Shown here in pieces: positions 1 to 8,799 of a stretch of 64,000 nt of DNA. Origin of the DNA: an uncultured Muribaculaceae bacterium (GTDB taxonomy: Bacteria; Bacteroidota; Bacteroidia; Bacteroidales; Muribaculaceae); the NCBI GenBank assembly GCA_910583525.1, contig CAJTXL010000003.1, positions 70,738 through 134,737 on the forward strand, written 5' to 3'. The translations under genes were made by a program, and so were the position numbers. The stretch's first letter is position 1; every line of letters begins with the position of its first letter. Under the pieces are notes generated by a model, which had not been told where the DNA came from, ran no database searches, and saw only the letters and a list, made by a program, of their open reading frames with translations.

Positions 1-381
1 GACTGCGGCGACCAACCGGCGCTCTACACCACCCTGTTCGGCAAACTCAAAAACGAAGGCGGCCGATACGATATGATAGGCATGAGCCTCTACCCCGACC
101 CCTCGAACTGGCAGCAGACCGTCGACGCATGCGTCGAAAACATCAAGAAAGTGCAGACCGACTTCGGCAAACCCGTCATGCTGTGCGAAATCGGCCTCGA
201 CTACACCGAAGCCGATGCAGCCGACCAAATGATGCGCTCAATCATGGCAAAAGGCAAAGAAGCCGGGCTGAAAGGCATATTCTGGTGGGAACCCGAGGCT
301 CCGGCCGACAGAGGCTATACCAAAGGATGCTTCGACGGAGGAATGCCGACAAAAGCTCTCGACTGCTTCAAGGAAAAATAA
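1..381 (+). CDS. GH53 endo-beta-1,4-galactanase, C-terminal part (5' end outside window)
   Basis: The open frame is already running at base 1, so only the last 126 residues are present. The segment YDMIGMSLYP followed by W fits the late TIM-barrel strands of glycoside hydrolase family 53, and the Glu in VMLCEIG (codons near 190) sits where the family nucleophile is expected. FWWEPEAP near the C-terminus also fits GH53. The family cuts beta-1,4-galactan, for example pectic galactan side chains. The next gene on the same strand is a GH2 beta-galactosidase, which would finish the oligosaccharides. Bacteroides galactan loci pair GH53 with GH2 in the same way. The upstream half cannot be judged. 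Confidence 0.85.
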   Translation, partial: DCGDQPALYTTLFGKLKNEGGRYDMIGMSLYPDPSNWQQTVDACVENIKKVQTDFGKPVMLCEIGLDYTEADAADQMMRSIMAKGKEAGLKGIFWWEPEAPADRGYTKGCFDGGMPTKALDCFKEK

Positions 382-410
382 TTTTCGTACCTTTATCGTT
401 ATTCATTAAA

Positions 411-604
411 GAAGTCATCTTGACTTTTTATTCGTTAAGCTTTCGGATGTATTTCCGAGTGGATTTTGAGTTGCAAAGAGGGAGTGTGGCTGTGCCACAT
501 GACCGATGCGGCAGCTCAAAAGACGCCGGAAAGACGCCGAAAGATTGACGCAAGCCATAAATCACTTTTAATTTTAACATTAATAAATAAGTCAAGATGA
601 CTTC
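411..604. repeat. Fold-back (MITE-like) element, family core with GAAGTCATCTTGAC ends
   Basis: About 194 bp with near-perfect terminal inverted repeats: GAAGTCATCTTGACTT at 411 is repeated inverted at 589-604. Inside, CTTTCGG pairs with CCGAAAG, TTTTGAGTTGC pairs with GCAGCTCAAAA, and GTGTGGC-TGT-GCCACAT forms an apical hairpin. The core resembles the elements at 15701 and 43810, but the ends are different. It fills the GH53-GH2 gap and codes for no convincing protein. Whether it is a mobile element or an RNA is unknown. Confidence 0.7.
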
Positions 605-631
605 AAAATAAAATCTCTCCCCGATACGAAA

Positions 632-3085
632 ATGCAAAAAACAATCATAACCGGAATTCTGACAACCGTGCTCGCCACAGGTGCCGTAACAGGCGCCTGG
701 GCGGCACGCTCTGTCACCACGCTAAACGACGGATGGCGCTTTGCCAAAGGCCACGGAACCGATGCCACGCAATGGCAGGACGTACGCGTACCGCACGACT
801 GGGCCATCTACGGGCCTTTCGACCGCGCCAACGACCTTCAGACAGTAGCCGTGGAGCAGAACGGCGAATCGGTGCCCACCGAAAAGACAGGACGCACCGG
901 CGGCCTGCCCTTCATCGGCAAAGGCACCTACGAGACCGTCTTTGAAGTGCCCGACACCACGGGCAAGACTGTAACACTCGTCTTCGACGGCGCCATGAGC
1001 AATGCCGTAGTCACCCTCAACGGCAAAGAAATCGGCCGTTGGCCCTACGGCTACAACTCGTTCTATGTAAACACCGACGGTGCCGTCGTGCCCGGCAAAA
1101 ACAAGCTCAAGGTAGAACTTGAGAACAAAGTGCAGCAATCACGCTGGTATCCGGGCGCAGGCCTCTACCGCAATGTGCATGTGGTGACTACCGACAAAGT
1201 GCACATTCCCGTCTGGGGCACATACATCACCACTCCTAAGGTATCGCCCGAACTGGCTTCGGTGCATCTGGAGATGAAAATCGACGGCATCGCCCACCGC
1301 GACAGCACTTACGACTATCCCAAGCTGACAGTGAACACCGTCATTCTCGCCCCCGACGGCAAGACGGTGGCCGAAGACAAGTCGGTGTACGTTGCCCGCG
1401 GACAGAATTTCGCACAGAATTTCCTTGTCGAGAAGCCCGAGCTGTGGGACCTCGACAATCCGGCCCTGTACACGGCGCGTACCACAATATCGCGCGACGG
1501 CGAAGTGCTCGACAGCTACGACACCCGTTTCGGCATCCGCTCCATCGAGTATATCCCCGAAAAAGGCTTCTTCCTCAACGGACGGCCAACCAAGTTCAAA
1601 GGCGTCTGCAACCACCACGACCTGGGGCCGCTCGGTGCTGCCGTGAACCGTTCGGCGCTCCGCCACCAGCTCGAACTGCTCAAAGACATGGGCGTAAACG
1701 CAGTGCGCACGTCGCACAACATGCCGGCTCCCGAACTGGTCGAACTATGCGACGAAATGGGCATCATGCTCATGGTCGAGCCTTTCGATGATTGGGGCTT
1801 CCGTCCGAAATCGCCCAACGGCTACGGCGCCGTGTTCAACGACTGGGCCGAACGCGACATCACCAACATGGTCGAGCACTACCGAAACAATCCCTCGGTG
1901 GTAATGTGGTCGGTCGGCAACGAAGTTCCGTCGCAATGGGGCTTGCCCGGCATGGACGAGCTGGTTATGCTCCAGGAACTCGTGCACAAACTCGACCCGA
2001 CACGCCCGGTTACATGCGGCATGGACCAGATAGGCGCCGTGCTCGACAACGGCTTTGCCGCCTACCTCGACATACCCGGCTTCAACTACAAACCGCAGTT
2101 CTACGACGAAGCATACGCAAAACTGCCGCAGAAACTTATACTCGGCTCTGAGACGGCATCGACGGTATCGAGCCGCGGAGTTTACCACTTCCCCGTGGAG
2201 TTCGGCGAGCACCATGTGCAGCTGCACCCCGACCATCAGAGCAACGGCTACGACAACGAGTCGTGCTCCTGGTCGAACACTCCCGACCTCGACTTCGAGA
2301 TGGACGATGACCGCCCGTGGGTGATAGGCCAATTCGTGTGGACGGGCTTCGACTACCTCGGAGAACCCTCGCCCTACGACACCGACGCATGGCCCAACCA
2401 CAGCTCAGTGTTCGGCATCATCGACCTCGCGTCGCTGCCGAAAGACCGCTACTACCTCTACCGCTCGCAGTGGAACGACAAAGACGCCACACTTCACGTG
2501 CTGCCCCATTGGACATGGCCGGGACGCGAAGGCAAAGTCACGCCCGTATTCGTCTACACTTCCTATCCCGAGGCCGAGCTGTTTGTCAACGGCGTAAGCC
2601 AAGGCCGCAAACGTTTCGATAAAAGCAACGTAATCGACCGCTACCGTCTGAGGTGGAACGACGTCGTATATCAGCCCGGAGAAATCCGCGTGGTGGCATA
2701 CGATGCCGATGGCAATGCCGCCGCCGAACAGACCGTGCGCACCGCCGGAAAGCCCAAGTCGCTCAAAATCGAAGCCAACCGCAGCAGCCTCGCCGCCGAC
2801 GGCGACGAGCTTGTCTACTTTACCGTCACGGCCCTCGACGCCAAAGGCAACCCCGTGCCGACGGCCGACAACATGGTGAAATTCGAAGTCAGCGGCGCCG
2901 GCACCTTCGAGGCCACCGCCAACGGCGACCCAACCTGCCTGCTGCCCTTCCAACAGCCTCGCATGAAACTGTTCAGCGGAGCTGCCACAGCAATAGCAAG
3001 AGCGGCAAAGACACCGGGAACGCTTAAAATCAGAGCCACGTCGCCCGGTCTCAAAGCGGCAGAAGCCACCGTCGAAGTAAAATGA
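632..3085 (+). CDS. GH2 family beta-galactosidase, secreted
   Basis: This is an 817-residue glycoside hydrolase family 2 enzyme with an N-terminal signal peptide (hydrophobic run ending near AWAA, residue ~25), so it is exported to the periplasm or cell surface. In order come a jelly-roll sugar-binding domain, an immunoglobulin-like domain, a TIM barrel, and C-terminal Ig/invasin-like domains (about residues 600-817). The acid/base Glu is in the GNEVPS motif (E431) and the probable nucleophile is E507 in GSETAS. The SETAS-SSRG context is typical of Bacteroidetes GH2 enzymes with extra C-terminal domains. It follows a GH53 gene and precedes galK-galE-galM, so release of galactose from galactan oligosaccharides is the likely job. 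Exact substrate preference cannot be read from sequence. Confidence 0.9.
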   Translation: MQKTIITGILTTVLATGAVTGAWAARSVTTLNDGWRFAKGHGTDATQWQDVRVPHDWAIYGPFDRANDLQTVAVEQNGESVPTEKTGRTGGLPFIGKGTYETVFEVPDTTGKTVTLVFDGAMSNAVVTLNGKEIGRWPYGYNSFYVNTDGAVVPGKNKLKVELENKVQQSRWYPGAGLYRNVHVVTTDKVHIPVWGTYITTPKVSPELASVHLEMKIDGIAHRDSTYDYPKLTVNTVILAPDGKTVAEDKSVYVARGQNFAQNFLVEKPELWDLDNPALYTARTTISRDGEVLDSYDTRFGIRSIEYIPEKGFFLNGRPTKFKGVCNHHDLGPLGAAVNRSALRHQLELLKDMGVNAVRTSHNMPAPELVELCDEMGIMLMVEPFDDWGFRPKSPNGYGAVFNDWAERDITNMVEHYRNNPSVVMWSVGNEVPSQWGLPGMDELVMLQELVHKLDPTRPVTCGMDQIGAVLDNGFAAYLDIPGFNYKPQFYDEAYAKLPQKLILGSETASTVSSRGVYHFPVEFGEHHVQLHPDHQSNGYDNESCSWSNTPDLDFEMDDDRPWVIGQFVWTGFDYLGEPSPYDTDAWPNHSSVFGIIDLASLPKDRYYLYRSQWNDKDATLHVLPHWTWPGREGKVTPVFVYTSYPEAELFVNGVSQGRKRFDKSNVIDRYRLRWNDVVYQPGEIRVVAYDADGNAAAEQTVRTAGKPKSLKIEANRSSLAADGDELVYFTVTALDAKGNPVPTADNMVKFEVSGAGTFEATANGDPTCLLPFQQPRMKLFSGAATAIARAAKTPGTLKIRATSPGLKAAEATVEVK

Positions 3086-3587
3086 ATTTTAAAGTATGTG
3101 TGTCAAAATTGACAAATCACGGAAAAGGCACCGGGTAATGTAGGGACATGCCGAAGTCACGGTGCAATAAGGATTTCGGTATTGGTGCTATCCCATTGTT
3201 TCTGCATACACATTGCCCCATTTGGGGCAAACGCCACAGAGTGGCATAAATAGCGATAGACCCGGGCAAGCGCCCCATCGGTGGCGCGCAGCCCGGGTAT
3301 TTCCGCCCCGACAATGAAAAAAGTGCTACAGCGTAGCGCGATAATCCCGATTCAACGCCTCGGGTATGCGACAAACGTAGAAACGGGATTATCGCACGCC
3401 CTACGGGGCGCTTTCGGAGAGAGGTCACGAAAACCCGGGCTGCGCGCACCTACGGGGCGCTTGCCCGGGCCTGCTACTGTCTACGCCACTACGTGGCTGT
3501 TTGCTCCTATCGGAGCTTTAGCCGACTACTATCTGGAGGGTTATGCAACGCCCGCTACTTTTTTGACCTTTTTATTGTATTTAACGG
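3086..3587. other. Intergenic region made of REP-like palindromes
   Basis: There is no credible gene here. A partial copy (3137-3152) of the AATGTAGGGACATGCC element seen at 40255-40360 comes first, followed by a large composite of hairpins (entered separately). Open frames crossing it, such as 3281-3811, are translations of repeats. Confidence 0.7.
3211..3520. repeat. REP-like composite of nested inverted repeats
   Basis: Two arms lie in opposite orientation. The left arm holds GCCCCATTTGGGGC, a GCCACAGAGTGGC stem and CCCGGGCAAGCGCCCC (about 3257). The right arm repeats these inverted, with GGGGCGCTTGCCCGGG near 3455 and a weaker CTCCTATCGGAG stem near 3504. Between them, GCGATAATCCCG at about 3338 and CGGGATTATCGC at about 3382 form a further pair. 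A shortened relative is at 16557-16691. The pattern fits REP/REPIN-type repeats; no RAYT transposase is in the window. Confidence 0.7.
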
Positions 3588-3619
3588 CTTGTATATATAA
3601 TTTTAAAAGCGTAAATTTG
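3588..3619 (+). promoter_or_regulatory. Promoter of galK operon (-33 TTG, -7 TAAATTTG)
   Basis: TTG at 3589-3591 and TAAATTTG at 3612-3619 are separated by 20 nt, matching the Bacteroidetes consensus. Predicted transcription start is about 3623, giving a leader of about 200 nt that contains the long hairpin at 3645-3809. Confidence 0.65.
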
Positions 3620-3644
3620 CACTGGTCTAACATTGAACACCATA

Positions 3645-3809
3645 AGAGTATGTTTGAACTTAACAAAACTTTAGATTTAGGAGTCTGTCAGGCCTATAGC
3701 CCTCTCCAAAATCTGTCATTATGGAACCCCATAACTCCATCTTTGGAGATGTCTATAGTTTCTGACATACTCTCTAAATCTTTCGTTTCGTTAAATCCAA
3801 ACATACTCT
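3645..3809 (+). repeat. Long imperfect hairpin in galK leader
   Basis: AGAGTATGTTTG at 3645 pairs with CAAACATACTCT ending at 3809, and pairing continues inward through AGATTTA/TAAATCT, GTCAG/CTGAC, CTATAG and CTCCAAA/TTTGGAG to the apical TTATGG-AACC-CCATAA. Nearly the whole 165 nt folds into one stem. It lies between the predicted start of transcription and the galK ATG, so it is either a small fold-back element or a leader structure. Confidence 0.7.
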
Positions 3810-3826
3810 AAAACCTCCACAATATC

Positions 3827-4966
3827 ATGGAACTTAAGAACAAAATCGAAAACGCGTTCGCCGAACGGTTCGGCGGACAAGGCACTTTCTATGCTTCGGC
3901 AGGACGAATCAACCTTATCGGCGAACACACCGACTACAACGGCGGCTTCGTGTTCCCCGGCGCCATCGACAAAGTGATAATGGCAGAAATCCGCGCTAAC
4001 GGCACAGAAAAAGTACGCGTATTCTCAATCGACATCAACGACTATACAGAGTTCGGCCTCAACGAAGCCGACGCACCCACACAGTCGTGGGCACGCTATA
4101 TCTTCGGCGTATGCCGCGAAATACTCAAACGCGGCGGCAAGGTCGAGGGCTTCGACGCAGTCTTCGCCGGCAACGTGCCCCTCGGCGCAGGTCTCAGCTC
4201 GTCGGCAGCGCTCGAATCGTGCTTCGCCTTCGCCCTCAACGACATGTTCAACGACAACTCAATCGACAAATTCGAGCTTGCACGCATCGGACAGTCGACC
4301 GAGCACAACTACTGCGGCGTGAACTGCGGCATCATGGACCAGTTTGCAAGCGTATTCGGCAAGAAAGACCATCTGATGCGCCTCGACTGCCGCTCGATGG
4401 AGTTTGAATACTTCCCCTTCAAGCCGGAAGGATACACCCTCGTCCTTGTCGACTCTGTAGTCAAGCACGAGCTCGCCGACTCGCCCTACAACAAACGCCG
4501 CGCATCGTGCGAACGTGTCGCCAAACGCCTCGGCATCGAGACACTCCGCGACGCGACTATGGAGATGCTCAACGCCGTCAAGACCGACATCACGGCCGAA
4601 GACTACTTCCGCGCAAAATTCGTCATCGAAGAAAAAGAGCGTGTACTCGCAGTATGCGACGCCCTTGTGGCCGGCGACTATGAAACAGTCGGAAAACAGA
4701 TGTACGCCACACACGCCGGCCTGTCGAAAGACTACGAGGTAAGCTGCGAAGAGCTCGACTACCTCAACGACATCGCGAAAGAATGCGGCGTGACAGGCTC
4801 GCGCATCATGGGCGGCGGCTTCGGCGGATGCACAATCAACCTCGTAAAGGACGAACTTCTGCCCAAGTTCCTCGAAACCGCAAAAACGAAGTTCAACGCC
4901 AAATACGGCCACGAACCCAAAATCTACGAAGTAATCATCAGCGACGGCGCACACCGCCTCGAATAA
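3827..4966 (+). CDS. galK: Galactokinase
   Basis: GalK phosphorylates alpha-D-galactose to galactose-1-phosphate with ATP in the cytoplasm, the first committed Leloir step. The 379 residues are full length for this GHMP kinase. The galactokinase signature GRINLIGEHTDYNGG spans residues 26-40, the ATP-binding loop GAGLSSSAALE lies near residue 125, and GGGFGGCTI is near the C-terminus. It heads galK-galE-galM-nucleotidyltransferase on the same strand. The ATG is preceded by a 200-nt leader with a promoter and a long hairpin. No galT and no sugar permease are present nearby. Confidence 0.97.
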   Translation: MELKNKIENAFAERFGGQGTFYASAGRINLIGEHTDYNGGFVFPGAIDKVIMAEIRANGTEKVRVFSIDINDYTEFGLNEADAPTQSWARYIFGVCREILKRGGKVEGFDAVFAGNVPLGAGLSSSAALESCFAFALNDMFNDNSIDKFELARIGQSTEHNYCGVNCGIMDQFASVFGKKDHLMRLDCRSMEFEYFPFKPEGYTLVLVDSVVKHELADSPYNKRRASCERVAKRLGIETLRDATMEMLNAVKTDITAEDYFRAKFVIEEKERVLAVCDALVAGDYETVGKQMYATHAGLSKDYEVSCEELDYLNDIAKECGVTGSRIMGGGFGGCTINLVKDELLPKFLETAKTKFNAKYGHEPKIYEVIISDGAHRLE

Positions 4967-5070
4967 GCCGGTGTAATTGCCAACATCGCAAAATGCAGGG
5001 ACGCACCATCGCATCGGTGCGTCCCAATTTCCTCAAAAGCGAACAAACGCGTACAATCCGCAAAACAATA

Positions 5071-6099
5071 ATGAAAAAAGACACTGTTTTAGTATCCGGC
5101 GGCGCCGGATACATCGGCACGCACACCACCGTAGCGCTTATCGAAGCCGGATATGACGTCGTCGTAATCGACAACTTTTCCAACTCGGAGCCGTCGGCCA
5201 TCGAAGGCGTCGAAAAAATCGTAGGCCGCAAAGTGACCTTCGAAGAAGTCGACACATGCGACAAAGAAGCGCTCCGCGGCGTATTCGAACGGCACGAGTT
5301 CTCGACTGTAATCCATTTCGCCGCCTACAAGGCCGTAGGCGAATCGATGGCAGAGCCACTCAAATACTACCAGAACAATCTGGTGTCGTATATGAACATA
5401 CTCGAACTCATGAAAGAGTTCAAGCGCCCCAACGTGCTGTTCTCATCGTCGGCAACAGTCTACGGCGACGCCGAAACGCTGCCCGTGACAGAGCAGACAC
5501 CGCGCCAGCCGGCCACATCGCCCTACGGCAACACAAAGCAAATCGCCGAAGACATACTCCGCGACTGCTGCCGCGCCTACGAAGGCTTCTACGGCATCGC
5601 CCTGCGCTACTTCAACCCCATCGGCGCACATCCGAGCGCACTTATCGGCGAACTGCCGCGCGGTGTGCCCAACAACCTCATACCTTTCGTTACACAGACC
5701 GCCGCAGGCATCCGTGAAAAGCTGTCGGTATTCGGCAACGACTACAACACACCCGACGGCACATGCCTACGCGACTACATCGACGTAGTAGACCTTGCCA
5801 AGGCACACGTCGCAGCTGTCGACCGCATGACACAGGGCAAGATGCGCGAAAAATACGAAATCTTCAACGTCGGCACAGGCAAGCCACTGTCGGTGCTCGA
5901 ACTCATCACCCGTTTCATGAAAGCCAACAATGTCGAGCTGCCCTACGTAATCGTAGACCGCCGCGCAGGCGACGTTCCGGCAGTATGGGCCGACACCGCC
6001 CTGGCAAACAACGAGCTGGGATGGAAAGCCGAACGCGACATAGACGATACCCTACGCGCCGCATGGGCATGGGAAAAACGCATCCGAAACATCGACTGA
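5071..6099 (+). CDS. galE: UDP-glucose 4-epimerase
   Basis: GalE interconverts UDP-galactose and UDP-glucose using bound NAD. The 342-residue short-chain dehydrogenase/reductase fold shows the NAD loop GGAGYIG at residues 10-16 and the catalytic YGNTK (Y152, K156). An open frame runs about 290 nt further upstream, but that part is out-of-frame galK plus spacer and looks non-coding; the ATG at 5071 begins a typical MKKDTVLVSGG start. It lies 104 nt after galK, and galM begins 1 nt after its stop. Confidence 0.96.
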   Translation: MKKDTVLVSGGAGYIGTHTTVALIEAGYDVVVIDNFSNSEPSAIEGVEKIVGRKVTFEEVDTCDKEALRGVFERHEFSTVIHFAAYKAVGESMAEPLKYYQNNLVSYMNILELMKEFKRPNVLFSSSATVYGDAETLPVTEQTPRQPATSPYGNTKQIAEDILRDCCRAYEGFYGIALRYFNPIGAHPSALIGELPRGVPNNLIPFVTQTAAGIREKLSVFGNDYNTPDGTCLRDYIDVVDLAKAHVAAVDRMTQGKMREKYEIFNVGTGKPLSVLELITRFMKANNVELPYVIVDRRAGDVPAVWADTALANNELGWKAERDIDDTLRAAWAWEKRIRNID

Positions 6100-6100
6100 C

Positions 6101-7147
6101 ATGCTTAGCACCAAGACAGTACCATCGCCTAAAGGCGACATCACCCTGATTACAATCGCCAACGCATCGGGCGCATCGGTAATGCTCAGCACCCTCGGCG
6201 CAGGCATTGTCGAAGTGAACGTGCCCGACGCCGACGGCAAACTCGCCGACGTCGTACTCGGCTACGCAAACCCCGTCGACTACTTCGCCGACGGCCCCTG
6301 CGCCGGAAAATGCCCCGGCAGATATGCCAACCGCATCGCCAAAGGCCGGCTCGAAGTCAGCGGCAAAACATACAATCTGCCAATCAACAACGGCCCCAAC
6401 CACCTGCACGGTGGCCCGGAAGGGTTTCAGAACCAAATCTGGACGCTCGTCAAAGCCGAAGGCGATACCGTAGTGATGAGCTACACCGCAGCCGACGGCG
6501 AGCAGGGCTATCCCGGCAAACTGACAGCCACTGCCACCTACACATGGACTGACGCCAACGAGCTGAAACTCACTCTGACGGCCACTACCGACGCCGACAC
6601 CGTCGTCAACCTCACCAACCACGCCTATTGGAATCTTTCGGGACACTCGGCAGGCTCGGTGCTCGCCCACAAACTGTGGCTCAAAGCATCGCAGTACCTG
6701 CCTACCGACGACACTCTCATCCCCGAAGGCGTACTCGTACCCGTGGCGGGCTCTCCGATGGATTTCACCACAGCCAAAGCCCTCGGCGATGACATCAAAG
6801 CCGAATTCCCGGCTCTCGTCTACGGAAAAGGATACGACAACTGCTATGCCATCGACAGCTACGTTCCCGGCAAGATGCAGACCGTCGCAATCCTCACCGA
6901 CGAGGCTTCGGGACGCGTACTGACGGTCGACACCGACCAACCCGGCGTGCAAATCTACACCGGCAACTGGCTCGCAGGCTCTCCCGTGAACAAAGCCGGA
7001 CGCCCCTACGAAGACTACGACGGCGTAGCAATCGAATGCCAGGATTTCCCAAATTCACCGAACACACCGGCATTCCCTTCGACCGCACTCCATCCGGGCG
7101 AAGAATATAAACGTCACATCACATTCAAATTTTCAACTATCAGATAA
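6101..7147 (+). CDS. galM: Aldose 1-epimerase (galactose mutarotase)
   Basis: The protein converts beta- to alpha-galactose to feed GalK. It has 348 residues, no clear signal peptide (so probably cytoplasmic), and family motifs: GRYANRI near residue 71, HLHGG near 100, and NLTNHAYWNLSG near 170, which carries the catalytic His. Its stop codon TAA shares a base with the ATG of the next gene, showing translational coupling. Some Bacteroidetes mutarotases are lipoproteins; this one is not. Confidence 0.94.
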   Translation: MLSTKTVPSPKGDITLITIANASGASVMLSTLGAGIVEVNVPDADGKLADVVLGYANPVDYFADGPCAGKCPGRYANRIAKGRLEVSGKTYNLPINNGPNHLHGGPEGFQNQIWTLVKAEGDTVVMSYTAADGEQGYPGKLTATATYTWTDANELKLTLTATTDADTVVNLTNHAYWNLSGHSAGSVLAHKLWLKASQYLPTDDTLIPEGVLVPVAGSPMDFTTAKALGDDIKAEFPALVYGKGYDNCYAIDSYVPGKMQTVAILTDEASGRVLTVDTDQPGVQIYTGNWLAGSPVNKAGRPYEDYDGVAIECQDFPNSPNTPAFPSTALHPGEEYKRHITFKFSTIR

Positions 7148-8058
7148 TGAAACCGACATTATTCATCCTTGCTGCCGGCATGGGCAGCCGCTACGGAGGC
7201 CTTAAACAGCTCGACGGTCTCGGCCCCGACGGCGAGACCATCATGGACTACTCCGTGTTCGATGCCATCCGCGCCGGCTTCGGCAAAGTAGTGTTTGTAA
7301 TCCGCAAAGACTTCGAAGCAGACTTCCGCGAAAAAGTACTCAGCAAATACGAAGGCGTAGTGCCTACCGAGGTCGTATTCCAGGCCATCGACAAACTGCC
7401 CGAAGGATACACCGTACCGGCCGAACGCACCAAACCCTGGGGCACCAACCACGCCGTGCTCATGGGCAAGGACGCCATCAAAGAACCGTTCGCCGTCATC
7501 AACGCCGATGACTTCTATGGCCGCGACGCCTTCGAGGTAATAGCAAAAGACCTCATGCGTCCGCGCGACCGCAAAGGCGACTACTCGATGGTAGGCTTCC
7601 GCGTAGGCAACACCATGACCGAAAACGGATCTGTGGCACGTGGCGTCTGCGAGACCAAAGACGGCCTGCTGACATCGGTTGTAGAGCGTACGGCAATCAG
7701 CTACGACCCCGAGCACCGCATCGTATTCACCGACGAAAACGGCAAGGAGCAGACCCTCGCCCCGACAACTCCCGTTTCGATGAACCTGTGGGGCTTTACT
7801 CCCGATTTCTTCGACTATTCAGAACGCGAATTCCGCAAGTTCCTCGACCGCGACATCAACACTCCCAAAGCCGAGTTCTTCATTCCTCTCTGCATAGACA
7901 CCCTTATCAACGGAGGTGAAGCAACCGTCCGCGTGCTCGACACCGACTCGAAATGGTTCGGCGTGACATACAGCGCCGACCGCCCTGCTGTCGTAGAGAA
8001 ATTCGCACAGCTGCACCGCGACGGCGAATACCCGACACCTCTCTTTAAAAAGAATTAA
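7147..8058 (+). CDS. Sugar-1-phosphate nucleotidyltransferase, possible GalT substitute
   Basis: This 303-residue protein has the nucleotidyltransferase N-terminal signature LAAGMGSRYGGLKQLDGLG at residues 8-26 and an NADDFYG metal/nucleotide segment near residue 118. That family joins a sugar-1-phosphate to an NTP to make an NDP-sugar. It overlaps galM by one base and is the last gene of the galactose operon, followed by a strong terminator. The operon has galK, galE and galM but no galT, so use of galactose-1-phosphate with UTP is an attractive inference. Sequence alone does not show the substrate; glucose-1-phosphate or another sugar is possible. Confidence 0.8.
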   Translation: MKPTLFILAAGMGSRYGGLKQLDGLGPDGETIMDYSVFDAIRAGFGKVVFVIRKDFEADFREKVLSKYEGVVPTEVVFQAIDKLPEGYTVPAERTKPWGTNHAVLMGKDAIKEPFAVINADDFYGRDAFEVIAKDLMRPRDRKGDYSMVGFRVGNTMTENGSVARGVCETKDGLLTSVVERTAISYDPEHRIVFTDENGKEQTLAPTTPVSMNLWGFTPDFFDYSEREFRKFLDRDINTPKAEFFIPLCIDTLINGGEATVRVLDTDSKWFGVTYSADRPAVVEKFAQLHRDGEYPTPLFKKN

Positions 8059-8075
8059 TCTATTTTAACTCTTAT

Positions 8076-8119
8076 GACGTCCCGGAACTGTATTGCAACA
8101 AGTTCGGGGACGTTTTTTC
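8076..8119 (+). terminator. Intrinsic terminator of galactose operon
   Basis: ACGTCCCGGAACT and AAGTTCGGGGACGT form a stem of about 13 bp with a 9-10 nt loop, followed by TTTTTT, 17 nt after the stop codon. Confidence 0.9.
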
Positions 8120-8230
8120 TTAAAAAGCTGCTGTAAAACATATTTATCTATAAAGCACTATTAAACACCGCAATAAGTCACCACATCAGCAATTTTAAAG
8201 ACTGCTTAAAATTTTTTAGCTTGATAAAAC

Positions 8231-8261
8231 TTGCCGCCGTAGCCAAAAAATTGTAAATTTG
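8231..8261 (+). promoter_or_regulatory. Promoter of ndk (-33 TTG, -7 TAAATTTG)
   Basis: TTG at 8231-8233 and TAAATTTG at 8254-8261 have 20 nt between them. The leader to the ATG at 8305 would be about 40 nt. Confidence 0.65.
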
Positions 8262-8304
8262 AGGGAAGCAAACAAACCAATTAACATGCCTTAACAAGCT
8301 CGCC

Positions 8305-8766
8305 ATGGAGCAGACTTTTATAATTCTCAAACCTTCAACGATTTCGCGCAGCCTTGTCGGAGACGTCATTACACGTTTCCAGCGCAAAGGCCTTATAATA
8401 GCAGGCATCAAAATGATGCAGCTCGACGAAAAAATACTTCGCGAGCACTACGCCCACCTTGTCGACCGTCCGTTCTTCCCCACCTTGGTGAAATCGATGA
8501 TGGCCACACCCGTCATCGTAATGGTACTGAAGGGTAAAGACGTGGTATCGGTAGTCCGTGCCATGGTCGGCGCCACCAATTGCCGCAATGCCGCCCCGGG
8601 CACCATCCGCGGTGACTTCGGCATGAGCGGACAAGAAAACATAGTGCACGCATCCGACAGCCCCGAAAACGCCGCCATAGAAGTGGCGCGCTTCTTCAAG
8701 CCCGAAGAAATCTTCGACTACGACCTTGCCACCATCGCATCAATCTACGCACCCGACGAACGATAA
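8305..8766 (+). CDS. ndk: Nucleoside diphosphate kinase
   Basis: Ndk transfers the gamma phosphate among nucleoside di- and triphosphates through a phosphohistidine. The 153 residues match the family length. The NIVHASDS motif places the phosphorylated His at H115, and NxxRxxAPGTIRGDFG lies just before it. It has its own promoter and is followed 33 nt later by a cell-wall peptidase gene on the same strand. Confidence 0.97.
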   Translation: MEQTFIILKPSTISRSLVGDVITRFQRKGLIIAGIKMMQLDEKILREHYAHLVDRPFFPTLVKSMMATPVIVMVLKGKDVVSVVRAMVGATNCRNAAPGTIRGDFGMSGQENIVHASDSPENAAIEVARFFKPEEIFDYDLATIASIYAPDER

Positions 8767-8799
8767 ACCATAAAACAACCAAGCAGCCCCTCCTCAAAC

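Noticed and set aside
3281..3811. Open frame of 176 codons between the GH2 and galK genes
   Set aside because: It runs through REP-like palindromes, a promoter and the galK leader hairpin; no ribosome site or protein family, and both strands are open because of the repeats.
4783..5070. Upstream extension of the galE frame
   Set aside because: This part overlaps galK in another frame and is Arg-rich noise; the true start is the ATG at 5071.
5915..6952. Antisense frame of 345 codons over galE and galM
   Set aside because: Mirror frame of two confirmed genes, no family resemblance.
8191..8217. A/T-rich hairpin AATTTTAA/TTAAAATT followed by T residues
   Set aside because: The stem is only 8 A/T pairs and a much stronger terminator lies at 8076-8119; chance pairing in AT-rich spacer is likely.
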